Shown here: piece after piece, positions 24,395-41,686 of the stretch
How the letters are laid out: each line of letters opens with the position of its first letter
Position numbering within the stretch: position 1 is the stretch's first letter
Source of the DNA: Paramacrobiotus metropolitanus
Taxonomy: Eukaryota > Tardigrada > Eutardigrada > Parachela > Macrobiotidae
Direction of reading: 5' to 3'
Length of the DNA stretch: 64,000 bases
Assembly (NCBI RefSeq): GCF_019649055.1
Contig: NW_026570235.1
Location: 1,698,500-1,762,499, forward strand
Translations under genes and position numbers: made by a program
The notes under the pieces: model-generated
What the model was told of the DNA's origin: nothing
Seen by the model: the letters and a program-made list of their open reading frames with translations, nothing else
Database searches by the model: none

Positions 24395-25118
24395 GGTAAT
24401 AATAAAAAGTTCCAGAAAGAATAAGAGACCTAATTACAGGCTTTAAAGCTTAATTACAATAAAAATAACACTTTTACACTGGCAGTCTGGATCACGGATT
24501 GAAAGAAGAACAGACTAGAAATGATCATGAAACTGGCAAACTGCACCGCAATGCATCTGACGCTGAAACAAAATGCAAACTGCAAACTGCAAACAAATGC
24601 GCCAGGGATGCCTAGATGCATCACTCGTACTGGACCTACCAATTCAATGATCAATGACCACCAGGCCAGCGATACACGGATGACGTATTAAACACGCAAA
24701 ATATTACAGTACTGCATATTAAAGAGAGCCAGAGCAGAAGTGTACTACGTACCAAATCCTTTATCCCGAATATTGTCAATACGAGTACCGGAGTACGTAC
24801 GCGTACTGTACTTATTTGGCGAGAACAAAAAATGCAATAATTTCGTAATCGTTCCTAAAATTACTATTCGTTCCTAAATCGCTCCCGCACTGTACCGCTA
24901 CCTACGTATTGGTACGCTGCGCCCTGCGGGCGGCAGATGGACTGGTAAATAGGTACTTAAGTAATTTTTATAATTTTATTTTACTAAAATAAAAACAGGA
25001 TGGAATAACTCCGATAGCACGTGGTGAACTTGTGGCAGCAAGCTGGGTTTTGATTTTCCTTTTACTGACTTTACACCTAACTTTCTCATACATACTAGTG
25101 AGCGTTTCCATCTTCGCC
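24395..25118. other. Intergenic stretch between gene P copy B and the ASB gene
   Basis: The two genes are divergent here, so this stretch probably holds both promoters. It contains scattered GTAC-type short palindromes (ACGTACGCGTACTGTAC near 24796-24812) and TGCAAAC repeats near 24573-24590. No gene is seen. Confidence 0.5.
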
Positions 25119-26736
25119 ATGGATTCTTTTGGAGATCGCCATCTGCCAGAGATGTCCATGGATGCACGCACAACCTTGCACATCTTGCTGCGTATGGCAG
25201 ACGAGCTCAGCACAATGTCATTCGTGGATACACTGGATTTGGATACACTGGGATACGGCCACTTATCCCCGGAGGGCCTGAATACCCTGCTCTTACAGGC
25301 TGCTGGTCCGGATGCGCTGGAGTACGAAGAATTAACGGGAACGGATGTCAATCTGGCCGTCCTGGATACCCTGCTGCTGAACGGTGCGGATATTGCCTGC
25401 AGAGACAGCGACGGCAATAGTCCGCTATACAGGGCGGTATTGCATGACCAGCTGCGCGAAGCGGAATTCCTCTTGGAGAAGGGTGCACCTATCAACGACG
25501 TCTATGTTAACGCCAACGATTTAGACGGGGAGACATGTCTGACGACGGCGGTGCAGCTGGGAAACGCGCAGATGGTCCGTATGTTGTTGCGATGTGGGGC
25601 GGACGTGAACGCTATCGATGGTCCAGGTTTGGTGTGGTTCTGTGCCTTGCATCGTGATCTGGAGATCTTGACGCTGTTGGTCAGCGCGGGCGCTAATTTG
25701 CTTCAGCCGGATGCTCTTGGAGATACGCTGGTGGATGTAGTTTTTTTGTAAGTGGAAATTTCCAGCGATATAAATTTTTTCTTATTTTGGGCGGCTTTCA
25801 AACAAGTAAGCGCAGATTTTTTTATCGTTTTTTTATTTTTGCGTACATTTTTATTGTGGTCAAAAATTTAATACGAAATATACGATATAATTATGTATCT
25901 GAATTTGCTTTATGTTTATTAGTTATCGTACGCCATTTGACTGCGTCCATATAATAATAAACATGCCTTTAAAAAAGTGGAAATAACGCTGATTTGAAAT
26001 TATTCGGAGATGACGAACTAGCATTATTCAAACACGGGCGAATAACGATTTTGATTGTTTTTGCAGGTGTGCGGCACAGTCAGAGCATGATGTGGTTGAC
26101 TTTGTGAACTCTTTTGAACAAAACTATGAAACAACTGATTCCTCCGGACAGCTGGCTGCATTTCAAGAGTACGACAAATCTGTGCATAGAGCGATGATGC
26201 AAGGTCTCGGAGAACGAATTCACTGCCTAATTTTCATCATGTCAACGGCACATGTTTTGCCGGATCCGATGCAGATCGAGCTTGCCCTGCATCTGAATTC
26301 GTTTTACACGGTTGCATCTCTGTATTTCTGGTGCCTGACCTCCGGTGCAACAGTGATCTTTCCAGAATATATTACAGGAAATTTCCTTAGCGAAACTTTT
26401 CGTGCCCCGCATCCGTATGCGCTGTGTGGAGCCGAAGTTCTCATGGAAATAATACTGCGCAACGAAGCTTCTCATGGAAGTTGCCAATGGGTTCTTGATT
26501 TTTTGGCTGCGAAATGCCAGTCGCCGTGTGTTCATACCCCGGTGCAGCGTCTCAAGCATATCTGTTTGATCAGACTGAGGAAAGTGCTTGCGGATAGCAA
26601 ATTCGCTGATGTAGACTTTTCGTCATTGGTTCACCAGTTGAAAGTTCCCGAAGCGATGAAACACATCATAAACATGGACGATCTGAAACTGAAGATAGAG
26701 CGAAACAGAGAGATTGTACTGGATCTTCTTCGCTGA
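25119..26736 (+). CDS. Ankyrin-repeat and SOCS-box (ASB-like) protein, copy 1, intact
   Basis: Two exons (25119-25747 and 26067-26736) join through a clean GTAAGT...TTTTGCAG intron into one open frame of 432 codons. The start is the ATG in GCCATGG at 25119; the frame stays open upstream but has no earlier ATG. Exon 1 encodes ankyrin-type repeats (LLLNGADIACRDSDGNSPLY; LLRCGADVNAIDG; LLVSAGANLLQPDALGDTLV). Exon 2 is helical and ends with a SOCS-box-like segment (LKHICLIRLRKVL, then LVHQLKVPEAMKHI). ASB proteins are substrate receptors of Cullin-5/Elongin B-C ubiquitin ligases (family knowledge); the substrate here is unknown. The SOCS call rests on the LKHxCxxxxR pattern. Confidence 0.7.
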
Positions 26737-27263
26737 TATTCTTGACTAACGCCGTTAGCTATGGTCTATGGTAGCTTGTTTTAAGTACATAGTTTTATTA
26801 AGTGTAAAAATTATTTTTATTCTTTACTGTGTTCACTGTTCAGTGTATGTTTGCTAAAATCTCACTGTTTAAGTGCTTATTATGCTCGCACAGATCTTAC
26901 TGTTGCCCGTGTGATGTTCAAATCTTCATATGTACAGTTTCAATACGATAATCTGGAGTTCTGGACAAATACCGGTAACCGAAAATATGTGCATATCAAA
27001 ATGGATTTCAATTGCTGAACCGTTACAAACTATATACCAGAATCAATTACGATGAATTACCATCGCTACACCTTTCATTAAACGTACAATGACTGCAAAA
27101 AACACCACCTAAGAAAATCCATTTTGTAAAAAATAAGCAACCGTTGTAAATGAGCAAAATAATCGAATACAATCTGGTCACTAAACTAAATTCACAATTT
27201 ACAAATGACTGCTGCATTCGGTAGCCACAAAAACATTGCCAACTCAGACAAGTATGTTGATGT

Positions 27264-29270
<2,007 letters not shown>

Positions 29271-29692
29271 ATCAGAAAAGACGGCAAGGACGTGCAGTAC
29301 TCTCATCCCGCGGAGCATATGAAGGCTGTTGGCCGGTGTAAAAACCGCCGACATATTGCCCAGTATTATCATCTTTTAAGTTTGAATAGAGTGCACTTTC
29401 GTTTTCAACTAAAAACGTAAATCAAAAACGAAAACAGACAAAAACGAAAAAATGAAACTTGACAAGTGACTGTCGTAACATGGCGGTCGCTCATATCAGA
29501 GTTGTTTGAACATAGAAAATTTTAAATTTTGTGATACGAGTTAGAGTAAGTATTTGAAATTCTGAATTTTGTGATATCGTGTGTTTCTTACATTGTTAGA
29601 TGAAAGATCAATATTTGTGTTGAAACTGTCTTATAGTATCGGTTGATTATCCATTTTGCTGAAAACTGGATTAGGTATCGCTTAAGATCACC

Positions 29693-31905
29693 ATGTTATC
29701 ATTGCGGAATGGAGCGGCGTTTTCTTTGACGGCACTGTGGCGGGCATCCTACCAAATGGCAAGATTCGCTTGCACGACGGCGTCGGCGCATGATATCTTC
29801 CCTGACGATTTGAAAACTTTCGTGTTTCTTCCACGAATTCCGCTACCTCCAAAAACCCTGCGTGGATACGGTCTCCCTTTTTCCAAGGAATCCTGCCATC
29901 GATTGCGCAGTGCATACCAGCACCGTCACTTCCATTGTGGCTTACGAAGCTTTGCACCGGGGACACATGGTGCGGATATCAGCAGGAAGACTGAGAATAA
30001 TCGAGATTCATCTGTTCAGGAAGGCAAGTTAATATTTTGTCATTTGACTAATTCAGTAATAAATTTCGCCACCGACGGTTTGATTTATTTGTAGGTGTTT
30101 GGAAACAGCATACTTTCGCGCATCCAATTCTCCGATATAATAGCGACGAAATGACATACTGCATTCTTCGCGAACTCTATGATTTAACTGGTTTGCATTT
30201 GGACAACCTACGAAAACTGCCGAATGTTACGGAAGTTTACGTCCACAATAGCGACTACTTTAATCGCGTTGTTGACCGTATCGTCGAATGGCCAGACAGG
30301 ACCCTGCTGCTGGCTGGTTCACCAGGGATCGGCAAATCTTCCGCAGCGTTAATCAGTGCAATAAAGATGATTCCAGAGCACGACATCACTTGGATGCATT
30401 TTCCTATTGGTGGACCTGTATACATTGTGAAGTTTCAAAAAGGCGTTCTGGGAAAAGTTTTATATCTGCGTGTTCGCAAGAGAGATTTTGTTGAATTTCT
30501 GGAACATCAAATACAAATCCAACCCCAAGTTATTGTCATGGATGGGCTAACAGATAAGGTGGACGGATTAAATTCTATAATGGACTCGCTGGTTCCGTTT
30601 ACTGAATCGCACGAGAATAATCGCTGCCTTGTTGCTTCGTCATTAGCTGCGTCTAAAGTATTCGAGCGCGCGGAATTTTTTCCTTTAACTTTGCTCGCTC
30701 CTACCTTGGACGAATATAATACCGCCGTTTCAAAGGAAACGTTCCTTGCGTCCGTTTGGGACATGCTGCTGGACGATTTTAAATATCGCCCAAGCGAGAA
30801 AGCGAAAGTGACCAAGGAGGGAGCTCTACTTTATTATCAACGCCGCTTCGACATGGATCAGCGATTTCCTGAAATTGATCTGGATGAAAAATTTGAATTA
30901 AAGATGAATGTGGCAAATGGCAAGCGACTAGTCAAAGAGAAGTGGCACTTTGCAGGCCACAGCTGGCGTTATACTTTTTACAGGAGCGTGAATCAGATTA
31001 AGTATGACATTGCCAGCGCAGTGAATTCTGTTAAATCCGTTGACGAACTTTGCGATTATCTAAACACGGGAGTTGGGAAAACGAACGATGATATACGGAA
31101 CCGCCTGGTCTTCGATTGCAGTTCCGGATTCCGTTCGATTGTTAGCTCTTATGCCGTGGAAGTGTTAAGTATGGAGCGCGGACCAGCCGTGTTGGACAGG
31201 CTGCAAAAATATATAGGCCACCTCTCTGGGCGCGGTAAGTACTATAAGTGCTTTGTTTTTGTAGTGATCATTCTTCTTTTCTGTATATACAATTTTGACT
31301 TCAATAACGGCTTGAATGACTTTTATTTTGCATCGCCTGAAGGATATATTTTTGAGTGCAAATTTTTCGCCAGCATTAAATTTGGACAACTACGCCTAAA
31401 AGATGCCATTGGCAACGTTATCCTGAAAGACGAACTGCCTGGTAAAGTTTTCAAAGCCGACTGCGAAGAATTTGGAGGGATATACGATTTGGAGGATGTC
31501 GGAGAGAATAAGAATTTATGGGGTGAAAGCGGAGAATCTTACTGGATAAAGCCAAAGAGTAAACAACAGGGAGGCTTCGATGCGGTTCATCTTAATGAGC
31601 AGAAAGGAGTGATTCGCTTTTTTCAAGTTACGGTTCAGAGTCATACACACATTTTCAAACCGGATTATTTTCTCAACTTTGGGGATACATTAAGAATCTT
31701 AGGAATCCCAATCAAACACGCCGAAATCATCTTCGTTCTCGATTCTGATCCGAGTGTGTTTCGTCTGCCGTACATGCCTGCCCCTCTATCAGCAGATTTT
31801 CCAGAATATCCGTTTCCGCTTAATGAGAATAATTTTCCCGATGTGAAGATCTATGCACTACAAATGGATAAGTTGAAGTTTCCCGAACTTACTGTTAAAC
31901 TGTGA
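29693..31905 (+). CDS. P-loop NTPase with C-terminal nuclease-like domain (RHS/Crinkler-type effector-like protein)
   Basis: Exons 29693-30023, 30095-31234 and 31343-31905 join into 677 codons without a stop. Intron 1 (71 bp) has a GC-AG border (AAG|GCAAGT...TTTGTAG). Intron 2 is 108 bp with GTAAGT. It is divisible by three and stop-free, so its retention would add a hydrophobic stretch. A short basic N-terminus precedes the NTPase core: Walker A LLLAGSPGIGKSSAAL near residue 165 and a Walker-B-like VIVMDG about 70 residues on. The C-terminus has GYIFE, then FDAVHL, then FFQVTVQSHTH. This order fits the E...D...QxT arrangement of the endonuclease-like domain fused to RHS-type NTPases in Crinkler/RHS effectors (published for oomycetes, fungi, trypanosomes and scattered other eukaryotes). 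Function and any toxicity are inferred. It lies between the two ASB-PHYKPL units. The start is the least certain part. Confidence 0.65.
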
Positions 31906-32286
31906 GTGTGTTAAACTCGGAATATCGATGTTGATCCACTTTTATTTTTGGCTGACGATTAGTGTAAATAGGCGCTCACTGTATTTTTCAATTTTCATAC
32001 ATTTTGCCATTTTTAATTGACAGTTTAATCCGTTTCGAGTTTGAAGCTGTCATCAGTGTTAGCTAGTAAGTGACTTTGTATTAAAGTGATATCGATTAGA
32101 ATAAGAATTATCCGTGCTGTGAATTCAAGAAAGAAAGATTTCCAGGTTTGAATGAATATAAGTATAAAGTAATAATAATAAGTTCGAAATGAAAGTGGCT
32201 GATTATAAGGATTATTTGGTTTATTGGGAAGATTTAGATTATTTGTATCGATTAGGTGACAGGAAATTCGACTGCGAAATTTATTG

Positions 32287-33891
32287 ATGGACTTAGATAC
32301 ACTGGGATACGGCCACTTATCCCCGGAGGGCCTGAATACCCTGCTCTTACAGGCTGCTGGTCCGGATGCGCTGGAGTACGAAGAATTAACGGGAACGGAT
32401 GTCAATCTGGCCGTCCTGGATACCCTGCTGCTGAACGGTGCGGATATTGCCTGCAGAGACAGCGACGGCAATAGTCCGCTATACAGGGCGGTATTGCATG
32501 ACCAGCTGCGCGAAGCGGAATTCCTCTTGGAGAAGGGTGCACCTATCAACGACGTCTATGTTAACGCCAACGATTTAGACGGGGAGACATGTCTGACGAC
32601 GGCGGTGCAGCTGGGAAACGCGCAGATGGTCCGTATGTTGTTGCGATGTGGGGCGGACGTGAACGCTATCGATGGTCCAGGTTTGGTGTGGTTCTGTGCG
32701 TGATCGTGATCTGGAGATCTGGAGATCGTGATCTGGAGATCTTGACGCTGTTGGTCAGCGCGGGCGCTGATTTTCTATCAGCCGGATGCTCTGAGAGCGG
32801 GATACCCTGGTGGATGTAGTTTTTTGTAAGGGAAATTTCGAGCGATACTTCTGTAAATAAAATTTCTAATAATTAAAAATTAGGTAATTACTATAAAAAA
32901 ATCATTATTTTTTTGGTGGGTCACTGTCAGATGAGTAAGTCTGTGATTTTGAGTGTAGATTTTTTATCAGTTTCTGGTTTTGCGTACATTTTTTATTGTG
33001 GCATAAAAAAATGTGATACGGAAATACAGTATTTGATGTTTAATTATGTCTCAAAATTTGGTTTGTGTTTGTTAGTTGTCATACGCCATTTGACTGCGTC
33101 CATATAAAAATTAACAAGAATTTAGAAAAGTGGAAATAGGTAACGCTGATTTGAATTTTATTCGCAGATTACGTTATTATTCAAATACGTACGCATAACG
33201 ATTTTGATTTTTTTTGCAGGTGTGCGGCACAGTCAGAGCATGATGTGGTTGACTTTGTGAACTCTTTTAAGCAAAACTATGAAACAACGGATTCCTCCGG
33301 ACAGCTAGCTACCTTTCAAGAGTACGACAAGTCTGTACATAGAGCGATGATGCAAGGTCTCGGAGAACGCTTTCACTGCCTCATTTTCATCATGTCAACG
33401 GCACACGTTTGACCGGATCCTATGCAGATCGAGCTTGCCCTGCATTTGAATTCGTTTTACACGGTTGCCTCTCTGTAATTCTGGTGCTTGACCTCCGGTG
33501 CAACATTGATCTTTCCAGAATATATTACAGGAAATTTCCTTAGCGAAACGTTTCGTGCTCCGCATCCGTATGCGTTGTGTGGAGCCGAAGTTCTCATGGA
33601 AATGATACTGCGCAGTGCGCAACGAAGCTTGGAAGTTGCCAACGGGTTCTTGATTTTCTGGCTGCGAAATACCAGTCGCCGTGTGTTCATTCCCCGGTGC
33701 AGCGTCTCAAGCATATCTGTTTGATCAGACTGAGGAAAGTGCTTGCGGATAGCGAATTCGCTGATGTAGAGTTTTCGTCATTGGTTCACCAGTTGAAAGT
33801 TCCCGAAGTGATAAAACACATGATAGACATGGATGATCTGAAATTGAAGATAGAGCGAAACAGAGAGATTGTATTGGATCTTCTTCGCTAA
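32287..33891 (+). pseudogene. ASB-like gene copy 2, broken
   Basis: This matches copy 1 from about 32290 (copy 1 position about 25239), so the first 40 or so codons are missing. The ankyrin part is nearly identical up to 32698. A small tandem expansion of GATCTGGAGATC at 32705-32743 then breaks the frame. The exon 2 equivalent (about 33221-33891) has stops at GTTTGACC (33408-33415) and TGTAATTC (33475-33482) and a small insertion near 33611. The SOCS-like tail is still readable. Confidence 0.85.
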
Positions 33892-34489
33892 TTGTGTTGA
33901 CTTACGTCGTTAGCTTTGGTAGTTTATTTTAAGGACATAGTTAGTTTTTTACTAAGTGTAAAAATGTTTTTTATTGTTTTACTGTGTTGAGTGTACTTTG
34001 TATGTATGTTTGCTAAAATCTCACTGCTTCAAGTGCCTATTGTCCTCGCACAGATCGTACTGGTGCACTTTTGATGTTCAAATCATCAAATGTACAATAC
34101 GATAATTTTCGATACGATAATCTGGAGTTCTGGACACATACCGGAAATCGAAAATATGTGCATATCGGTTTATAATCACTAAATCCTGCTAAAAATGAAT
34201 AAAGCGCAGCAATAACGGATTTTAATTGTTAAACCGTTACAACGACATACCAGAATCAATTACGGTGAATTATCATCGTTACACTTTTCATTAAACGTAC
34301 AATGACTGCTAAAAACACCACCTAAAAACACCACCTAAGAAAATCCATTTTGTAAAAAATGAGCAACCGTTGTAAATGAGCAAAATAATCGAATACAATC
34401 TGGTCACTAAACTAAATTCACAATTTACAAATGACTGCTGCATTCGGTAGCCACAAAAACATTGCCAACTCAGACAAGTATGTTGATGT

Positions 34490-36794
<2,305 letters not shown>

Positions 36795-38854
36795 TGTTCT
36801 TTCCCTGGTTTGCGAAAATGCTGTTCTGTTCCAAAAAACGGATGTTAAATTCCTAATGTTCCTCGTGGTGAAGAAATTCTGAAACAGATCGATAAAATAT
36901 GAAATAGGGCATTTGTTTATCGCAACTGGAATTACGCACTCAACCATGCAACGCCAGTAAATATGACAACATATGTACAAAGTAATTCATGATCATATCA
37001 ACAGGTGGATCAGTAGGCAATGCGTAAGTAATAAAAAGAAAAACAAACCAATCGAAACATCTGCAATATGACATAACACTGAAAAAACTGAATTATCACA
37101 ACTTAATGCTCACCTAATTTATTAAATTTTCATTTAGGATAACTCAATCGCGGTGTCTTGTTGTTTTATGCAGAGAAATGAGTTGTTTCATGATTACTAA
37201 GATTACAACTACCTGCTACTGGTACACAATTTGTATTGGATGCTCGAAAGAAGGCAAAAATCAAGATTTAACCAAGTGATTTTCACTGCAAAGTTGCAAA
37301 CAGAACAAGCACATTACCAAACGACCAAGATAATGCTATAGCATACGTTTACAAAAACAAATGATAAGTTACTGATTTCAGCTCACACCGTTTCACTGCC
37401 AAGGTAAATCGCTGTATCCAAAAAATCCGGTCGGTTCAAGCAGGTCTCTCGGAGTATTATCTGCAAGAGGAACACAGACTCCACACACGCCAATTATAGG
37501 TTCGGAGGTCCAGGTGCTCCGTGTAAAACCAAAAACACAATGATGTTTCGCGCTCTCACGATGGCAAACCAGTATCCGAACAATGGAAACCACGTTGAAA
37601 GCAGCACGGCTTACGACTTGTCGCAACGACTGCCTTAACCACCGATTAAAGATTTTTATGGAATGGTATCAGAGAAATCCTCACTACATGGCAAAGATAA
37701 CAAAATCTAAACGCTGCTGATATCTGATTGATTGTTGATAAGCTAACCAACGATAACGGAAATATTAGCGTACGATTTTCGACGAAAATGCTGGAGTGAG
37801 CAAAGTGCGGTGGCACAATAAGAGAAGTTTGTAACTTTGTATATAAAACATTATATTTATATATTAGGCTGAGCACCATGCACCAACACAAACCGGAATC
37901 GCACTGCAAAATTTGCAACCGTCCATGGACCATGATACTACTCTATGCACACGAACTGGATGTTTACTTACTTGTTAACTGCAAGAAATATTATTTTCAT
38001 GGAATTTTAATCATTTCTTACATGAATATGAACTCGAGAAACTCAATTCTAATCTTCAGGAAAACCGATAGACTTGAAAATGTTATCAGCAAAAACTACG
38101 GTGTTTATTACAGTGCTATACTGTAATAAACTTCTACTGTGTGTAAATGTCACAGTATGTACCGAGTGTCTATTATAGTGCACAAAGTTCATATGCGACA
38201 TTTGCGATCCAATAAGAGTGTTGTGTAATTCAGAAATTTGTGCCATAATAAACGCAGTTTATGGTTTTCTTGTGGCAACAGTAATTTGTCATGTTTCGTA
38301 ATCTCCTAGTTCGAGCATTCGTATTCTTATTAATTTACGAGTACAATTTAGGAAAGATGCCGTAGATTTTACCATTCTGCATAGGATGCGGCTGATTTAA
38401 GAATTATGGAGGTTAATTATATCGTAAGACGGTGATAAAATGCTTACGGTCATTCCTTATTTATTACAAAAGGAAGCCACTACAACCACGGTACCGCGGC
38501 ACAGTATTATTTTGCACCGTGCTACAACTATTACGCATTCCAATGTTAGGAAACGAAATCGATAGAACCGACGAGAAACCAGATCATTATAACTCGTGTT
38601 GATCAAGAAAAGGATATTTCATTACGGTATAAAACTGCAGTCAGCGCACTGATCAGTCCCAAAGATCCATTAAGACTTGCGCAACAAACAACAATAACAA
38701 CAGAGTAAAAGGAAAAAACAGGTAACAAGATACAAAATAAAACACCCACCCCACATTCGGCAGATCAGTCCGAAGTAACTCCCGTAAATGTTAAAACGAT
38801 TGAAAGGACTGAAACCAAAGCATAACGTAGAACGAAAAAGGAAAAAAGCGGCTT
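36795..38854. other. Intergenic stretch with one possible isolated exon
   Basis: Mostly AT-rich with no gene recognised. On the minus strand, 37393-37626 is open and Cys-bearing (GVCGVCVPLADN, then LLEPTGFFGYSDLPW). Its end faintly resembles the start of a CUB domain and it has a GTGAAA donor, but nothing joins to it convincingly. A TATA-rich tract lies near 37840-37865. Confidence 0.4.
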
Positions 38855-40940
38855 TTACACTTCATGTCCTTCAACTGGACGACGCTCAACATCATTCATC
38901 AAAGCTGCGGTTTCACCCGGATGCGCTGCTGCCTGCGAAGATGTACGGTTTTCGGGCAACATGGACATCTCCAGCTGATGCTCCGAACTGGGAACTTCCG
39001 GCAGACCGAAATGAACTCGCACGAAGTCGGATGTACGCTTCTTCACTGCCGTCATACAGGACAAAATCTGCAAGCAGAGATAACTTTATTGGAAAGTCCA
39101 CTGAGAACTGGCAGTCTGCACACGTAACTCTATTCCGCTTCTTCTCACTATGAAATACACTTCCGTTGTTTCACATATGCGGAAAATGTGTTGGTTCTGT
39201 ATATTACTCTGTGATTTTAATAGTTGCTGCTACTGCATACTGCGTGGGTGGTAGTAGTATATTAAAAATCAGGTGGAAAATCACGTGTGATACTCATACA
39301 GATATCTATATAAAGTCTCTCATTTAACAAATTTAACAAAAGTGTTATCATACGAGGTATAACGCTTAAATCTCATTAGTTAAAGACCCCATTCATTTTA
39401 GCATAATTATACGGCCAATGTAAATAAACAGATGATTAATACGCATAATACGGTACTTACATATTATTTTTTCAAAGTTTTATGAGGTATGACCACTACA
39501 GTAGTGATCAGAGTACCAACTCTACTGCAGTATTAATTGTTTGTTGTGCATGAAAATTCTTTTCTTGAATGTGCTGCTAATACTGAAATCATCGACAGTC
39601 GTAACTCCTACCGCAAGTCACAACTCACCTTGTTTTTTTGAAAACACCAAACAACAACTACGATAACAGCCACAACAACAGCGATGCTCCACAATTACAG
39701 CGACAATGATTCCTGAATCAGTACCGGACGGGACCGTCAGCAGATCGGACTGCTAGGAAGAGTAATTGGTCAGTTTCAGAGTAAAAAAATCTGTAAACAA
39801 GAACAGCGCATAAAAATGTGTCTTATTACTCTTATATAAATAATTCGAACTACTCACGACTGGTTTTGGAAAGACTGCAAAGGCACTGCACGTGCGAAAT
39901 GAGATCCATGTTTTCTCTGAGAAAAACGGAAGTGTTACACAAATCCGACGACCACACCGAACCCAGGTCGCTGCGCTGTAAGCAGGATATGTTGTGCGCT
40001 GCGCTTCCTCTTGTAGGCCTGCAAAAAAACGTCAAATTCAAAATTACATGATTCACAATCAACAGCTCGCAGTAATTACGCAGTACATACGTTTTCAGCA
40101 CATGCTTCCACTGCAAGGGAAGCATTTCGCCAAAATCAGTGAAGGTTATATTGGCAATAATACTGTCAAGAAACGAGGAAGCGTCAGGAAGCCATAAATA
40201 TACAATTCCTGGCAAAGTCATCCCGTGATCAGAATCAGCACTTTCGTTGCGGCTGAAGTCGGCATGCATCTGAATCACAGTTTCCTTCCTGGAACTGCCA
40301 CATAATCATGAGATATCTCTGCCATCGTTTACAAATAAACTAGTAAAATCCAACGCTGTGGTTAAATATGTTGTTTAACACGTACATATTCATGATCACA
40401 TTCAAATTCACAGATTAACTATTCAATTTGACTTATCAATCCTTACCGTCTCACCGACTCATTCATCGGCAAGAAACATAAATTTATTCACCAATGTCTC
40501 TAAACTTACTTTGGAAGAACATTCCGCTGTACATTCACAACAACTTCGACTTTAACACAATGCGGCAACAGCACAAATCCACCCGGAATCAGTTTGCAAT
40601 CCATGCTGTTTTCGGACAACATCCATGTATGGTTTCCATCTTTCGGTATCGGCTCCGTATGCAACCAACACCGTGCCACACCCGTTTCAATAAACAGCTG
40701 ATTATGTGTGTTCAACAAAGTCTTCCGGAGCGTGATAAACGGGAACCGATTGAAGATATCAAGTACCGTTGATCTGGTATCAGCGTGATCGAGCAGACGC
40801 TTGACCGACTTCAGCCAAAATTCATCAACGGTATCATCTTTGTATCCAGTTTCTACTAAGATGCCGCTCAATTTGTGAAGAACATCCAACATTTCCACAG
40901 CATTTCCCATATCTGGAATACGAAACTCATGACTGTCCAT
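38855..40940 (-). CDS. Putative membrane protein with a GPS-like cysteine motif
   Basis: Minus-strand exons: 40511-40940 (ATG at 40940; GTAAGT donor), an exon from about 40304 down to 39850, a short exon around 39610-39745 and a last one ending at 38855. The first two encode an extracellular-looking region with N-glycosylation sites (NHTW, NITF, NLTF, NISC). Near 39870-39990 a pattern C-x10-W-x4-C-x17-C-x-C appears (GSVWSSDLC, then VQCLC), like the GPCR proteolysis site of GAIN domains. The next exon has a very hydrophobic Val/Ile-rich segment, broken by a one-base shift near 39685. A hydrophilic tail ends in VERRPVEGHEV. No seven-helix domain follows. Exon borders after the second exon are uncertain, and the GPS call is tentative. 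Confidence 0.35.
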
Positions 40941-41248
40941 TTTTCCGAAATACAGGTATGAAAAAAAACAGTAATTATTATCATAATATTATGTAAAACT
41001 GTTGAAAACATGGATTGAAGCAGTTGTTTGCGAAATCTTCCTTCAGCCAATCGTAACCATCGAAAACAACTTATTCGCTATGGCATTTGAGTACAGTACT
41101 AGTACTGCAGGACTAAGGATGGGAATTGAAACTCGTTGATCGATTCCGAGTTCCTTCAAAGTTGCACAAGACATGGCCCACGACGAGACAGATCGAGAGT
41201 CGAGACTCGAGAGCAGATACCCTACGAGTATGGCAATGTTGTTTTACT

Positions 41249-41440
41249 TAGTAACAGTAAGTAAACCGGCAGTAAACAGTAAACAGTAGCCTAATATCAT
41301 TATTAAACAGTAAATAAACAGTAAAGTTTTTCGAGAACAGTAACAGTTAAAGCAAAGATTTCGGGCTGACAGTAAACAGTAAAGGAAAATTTTAAGTAAA
41401 CAGCAGACCATACAGACCGTACTCAGTATGGTCTGCTGAC
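41249..41440. repeat. Degenerate CAGTAAA tract ending in a hairpin
   Basis: Between 41249 and 41400 the motif CAGTAAA or AACAGTAAA recurs many times with variable spacing. It ends in a perfect hairpin with 13-nt arms (41401-41413 CAGCAGACCATAC and 41426-41438). No gene here. Confidence 0.65.
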
Positions 41441-41586
41441 TCTGCTCTCGTACAGTACCTCTACTCGGAGTCGAGTCAAACAAAGCATACCCGATTCGTA
41501 TTGGATTCGATGATCTACGCGCATTTCCCGGCCATTTCTCTGATTTCTGGCTGCATCAAATCGCAGACTCACAGTCAACAGTTTTT

Positions 41587-41686
41587 ACGCGTGTCTGTGC
41601 TCTGATCCAATCCTGCTGGAGGGTTGGGATCTGAGTTATTCACCTAATTCGGTTCATTCTGTGCACTTAACGTCTCGTGCTCAGTA
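41587..41686 (+). repeat. Left copy of a 100-bp inverted repeat
   Basis: About 100 bp including GATCCAATCCTGCTGGAGGG recur inverted at 44530-44627 with few mismatches. The 2.8 kb between them is AT-rich and holds no recognised gene. The pair could be the ends of a large transposon or scars of an inversion. Confidence 0.75.

Noticed and set aside
24968-25495. Minus-strand open frame of 175 codons opposite ASB copy 1
   Set aside because: It lies antisense to the ankyrin exon and is duplicated only because the plus-strand exon is; codon phase and ankyrin motifs support the plus strand.
29688-29966. Minus-strand open frame opposite the first exon of the RHS-like gene
   Set aside because: The plus strand joins in phase through a splice site to the NTPase exon; the minus frame has no partner.
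38788-39153. Plus-strand open frame of 121 codons
   Set aside because: Antisense to the tail exon of the putative GPS protein; neither strand is certain, but the minus frame ends in a plausible cytoplasmic tail.
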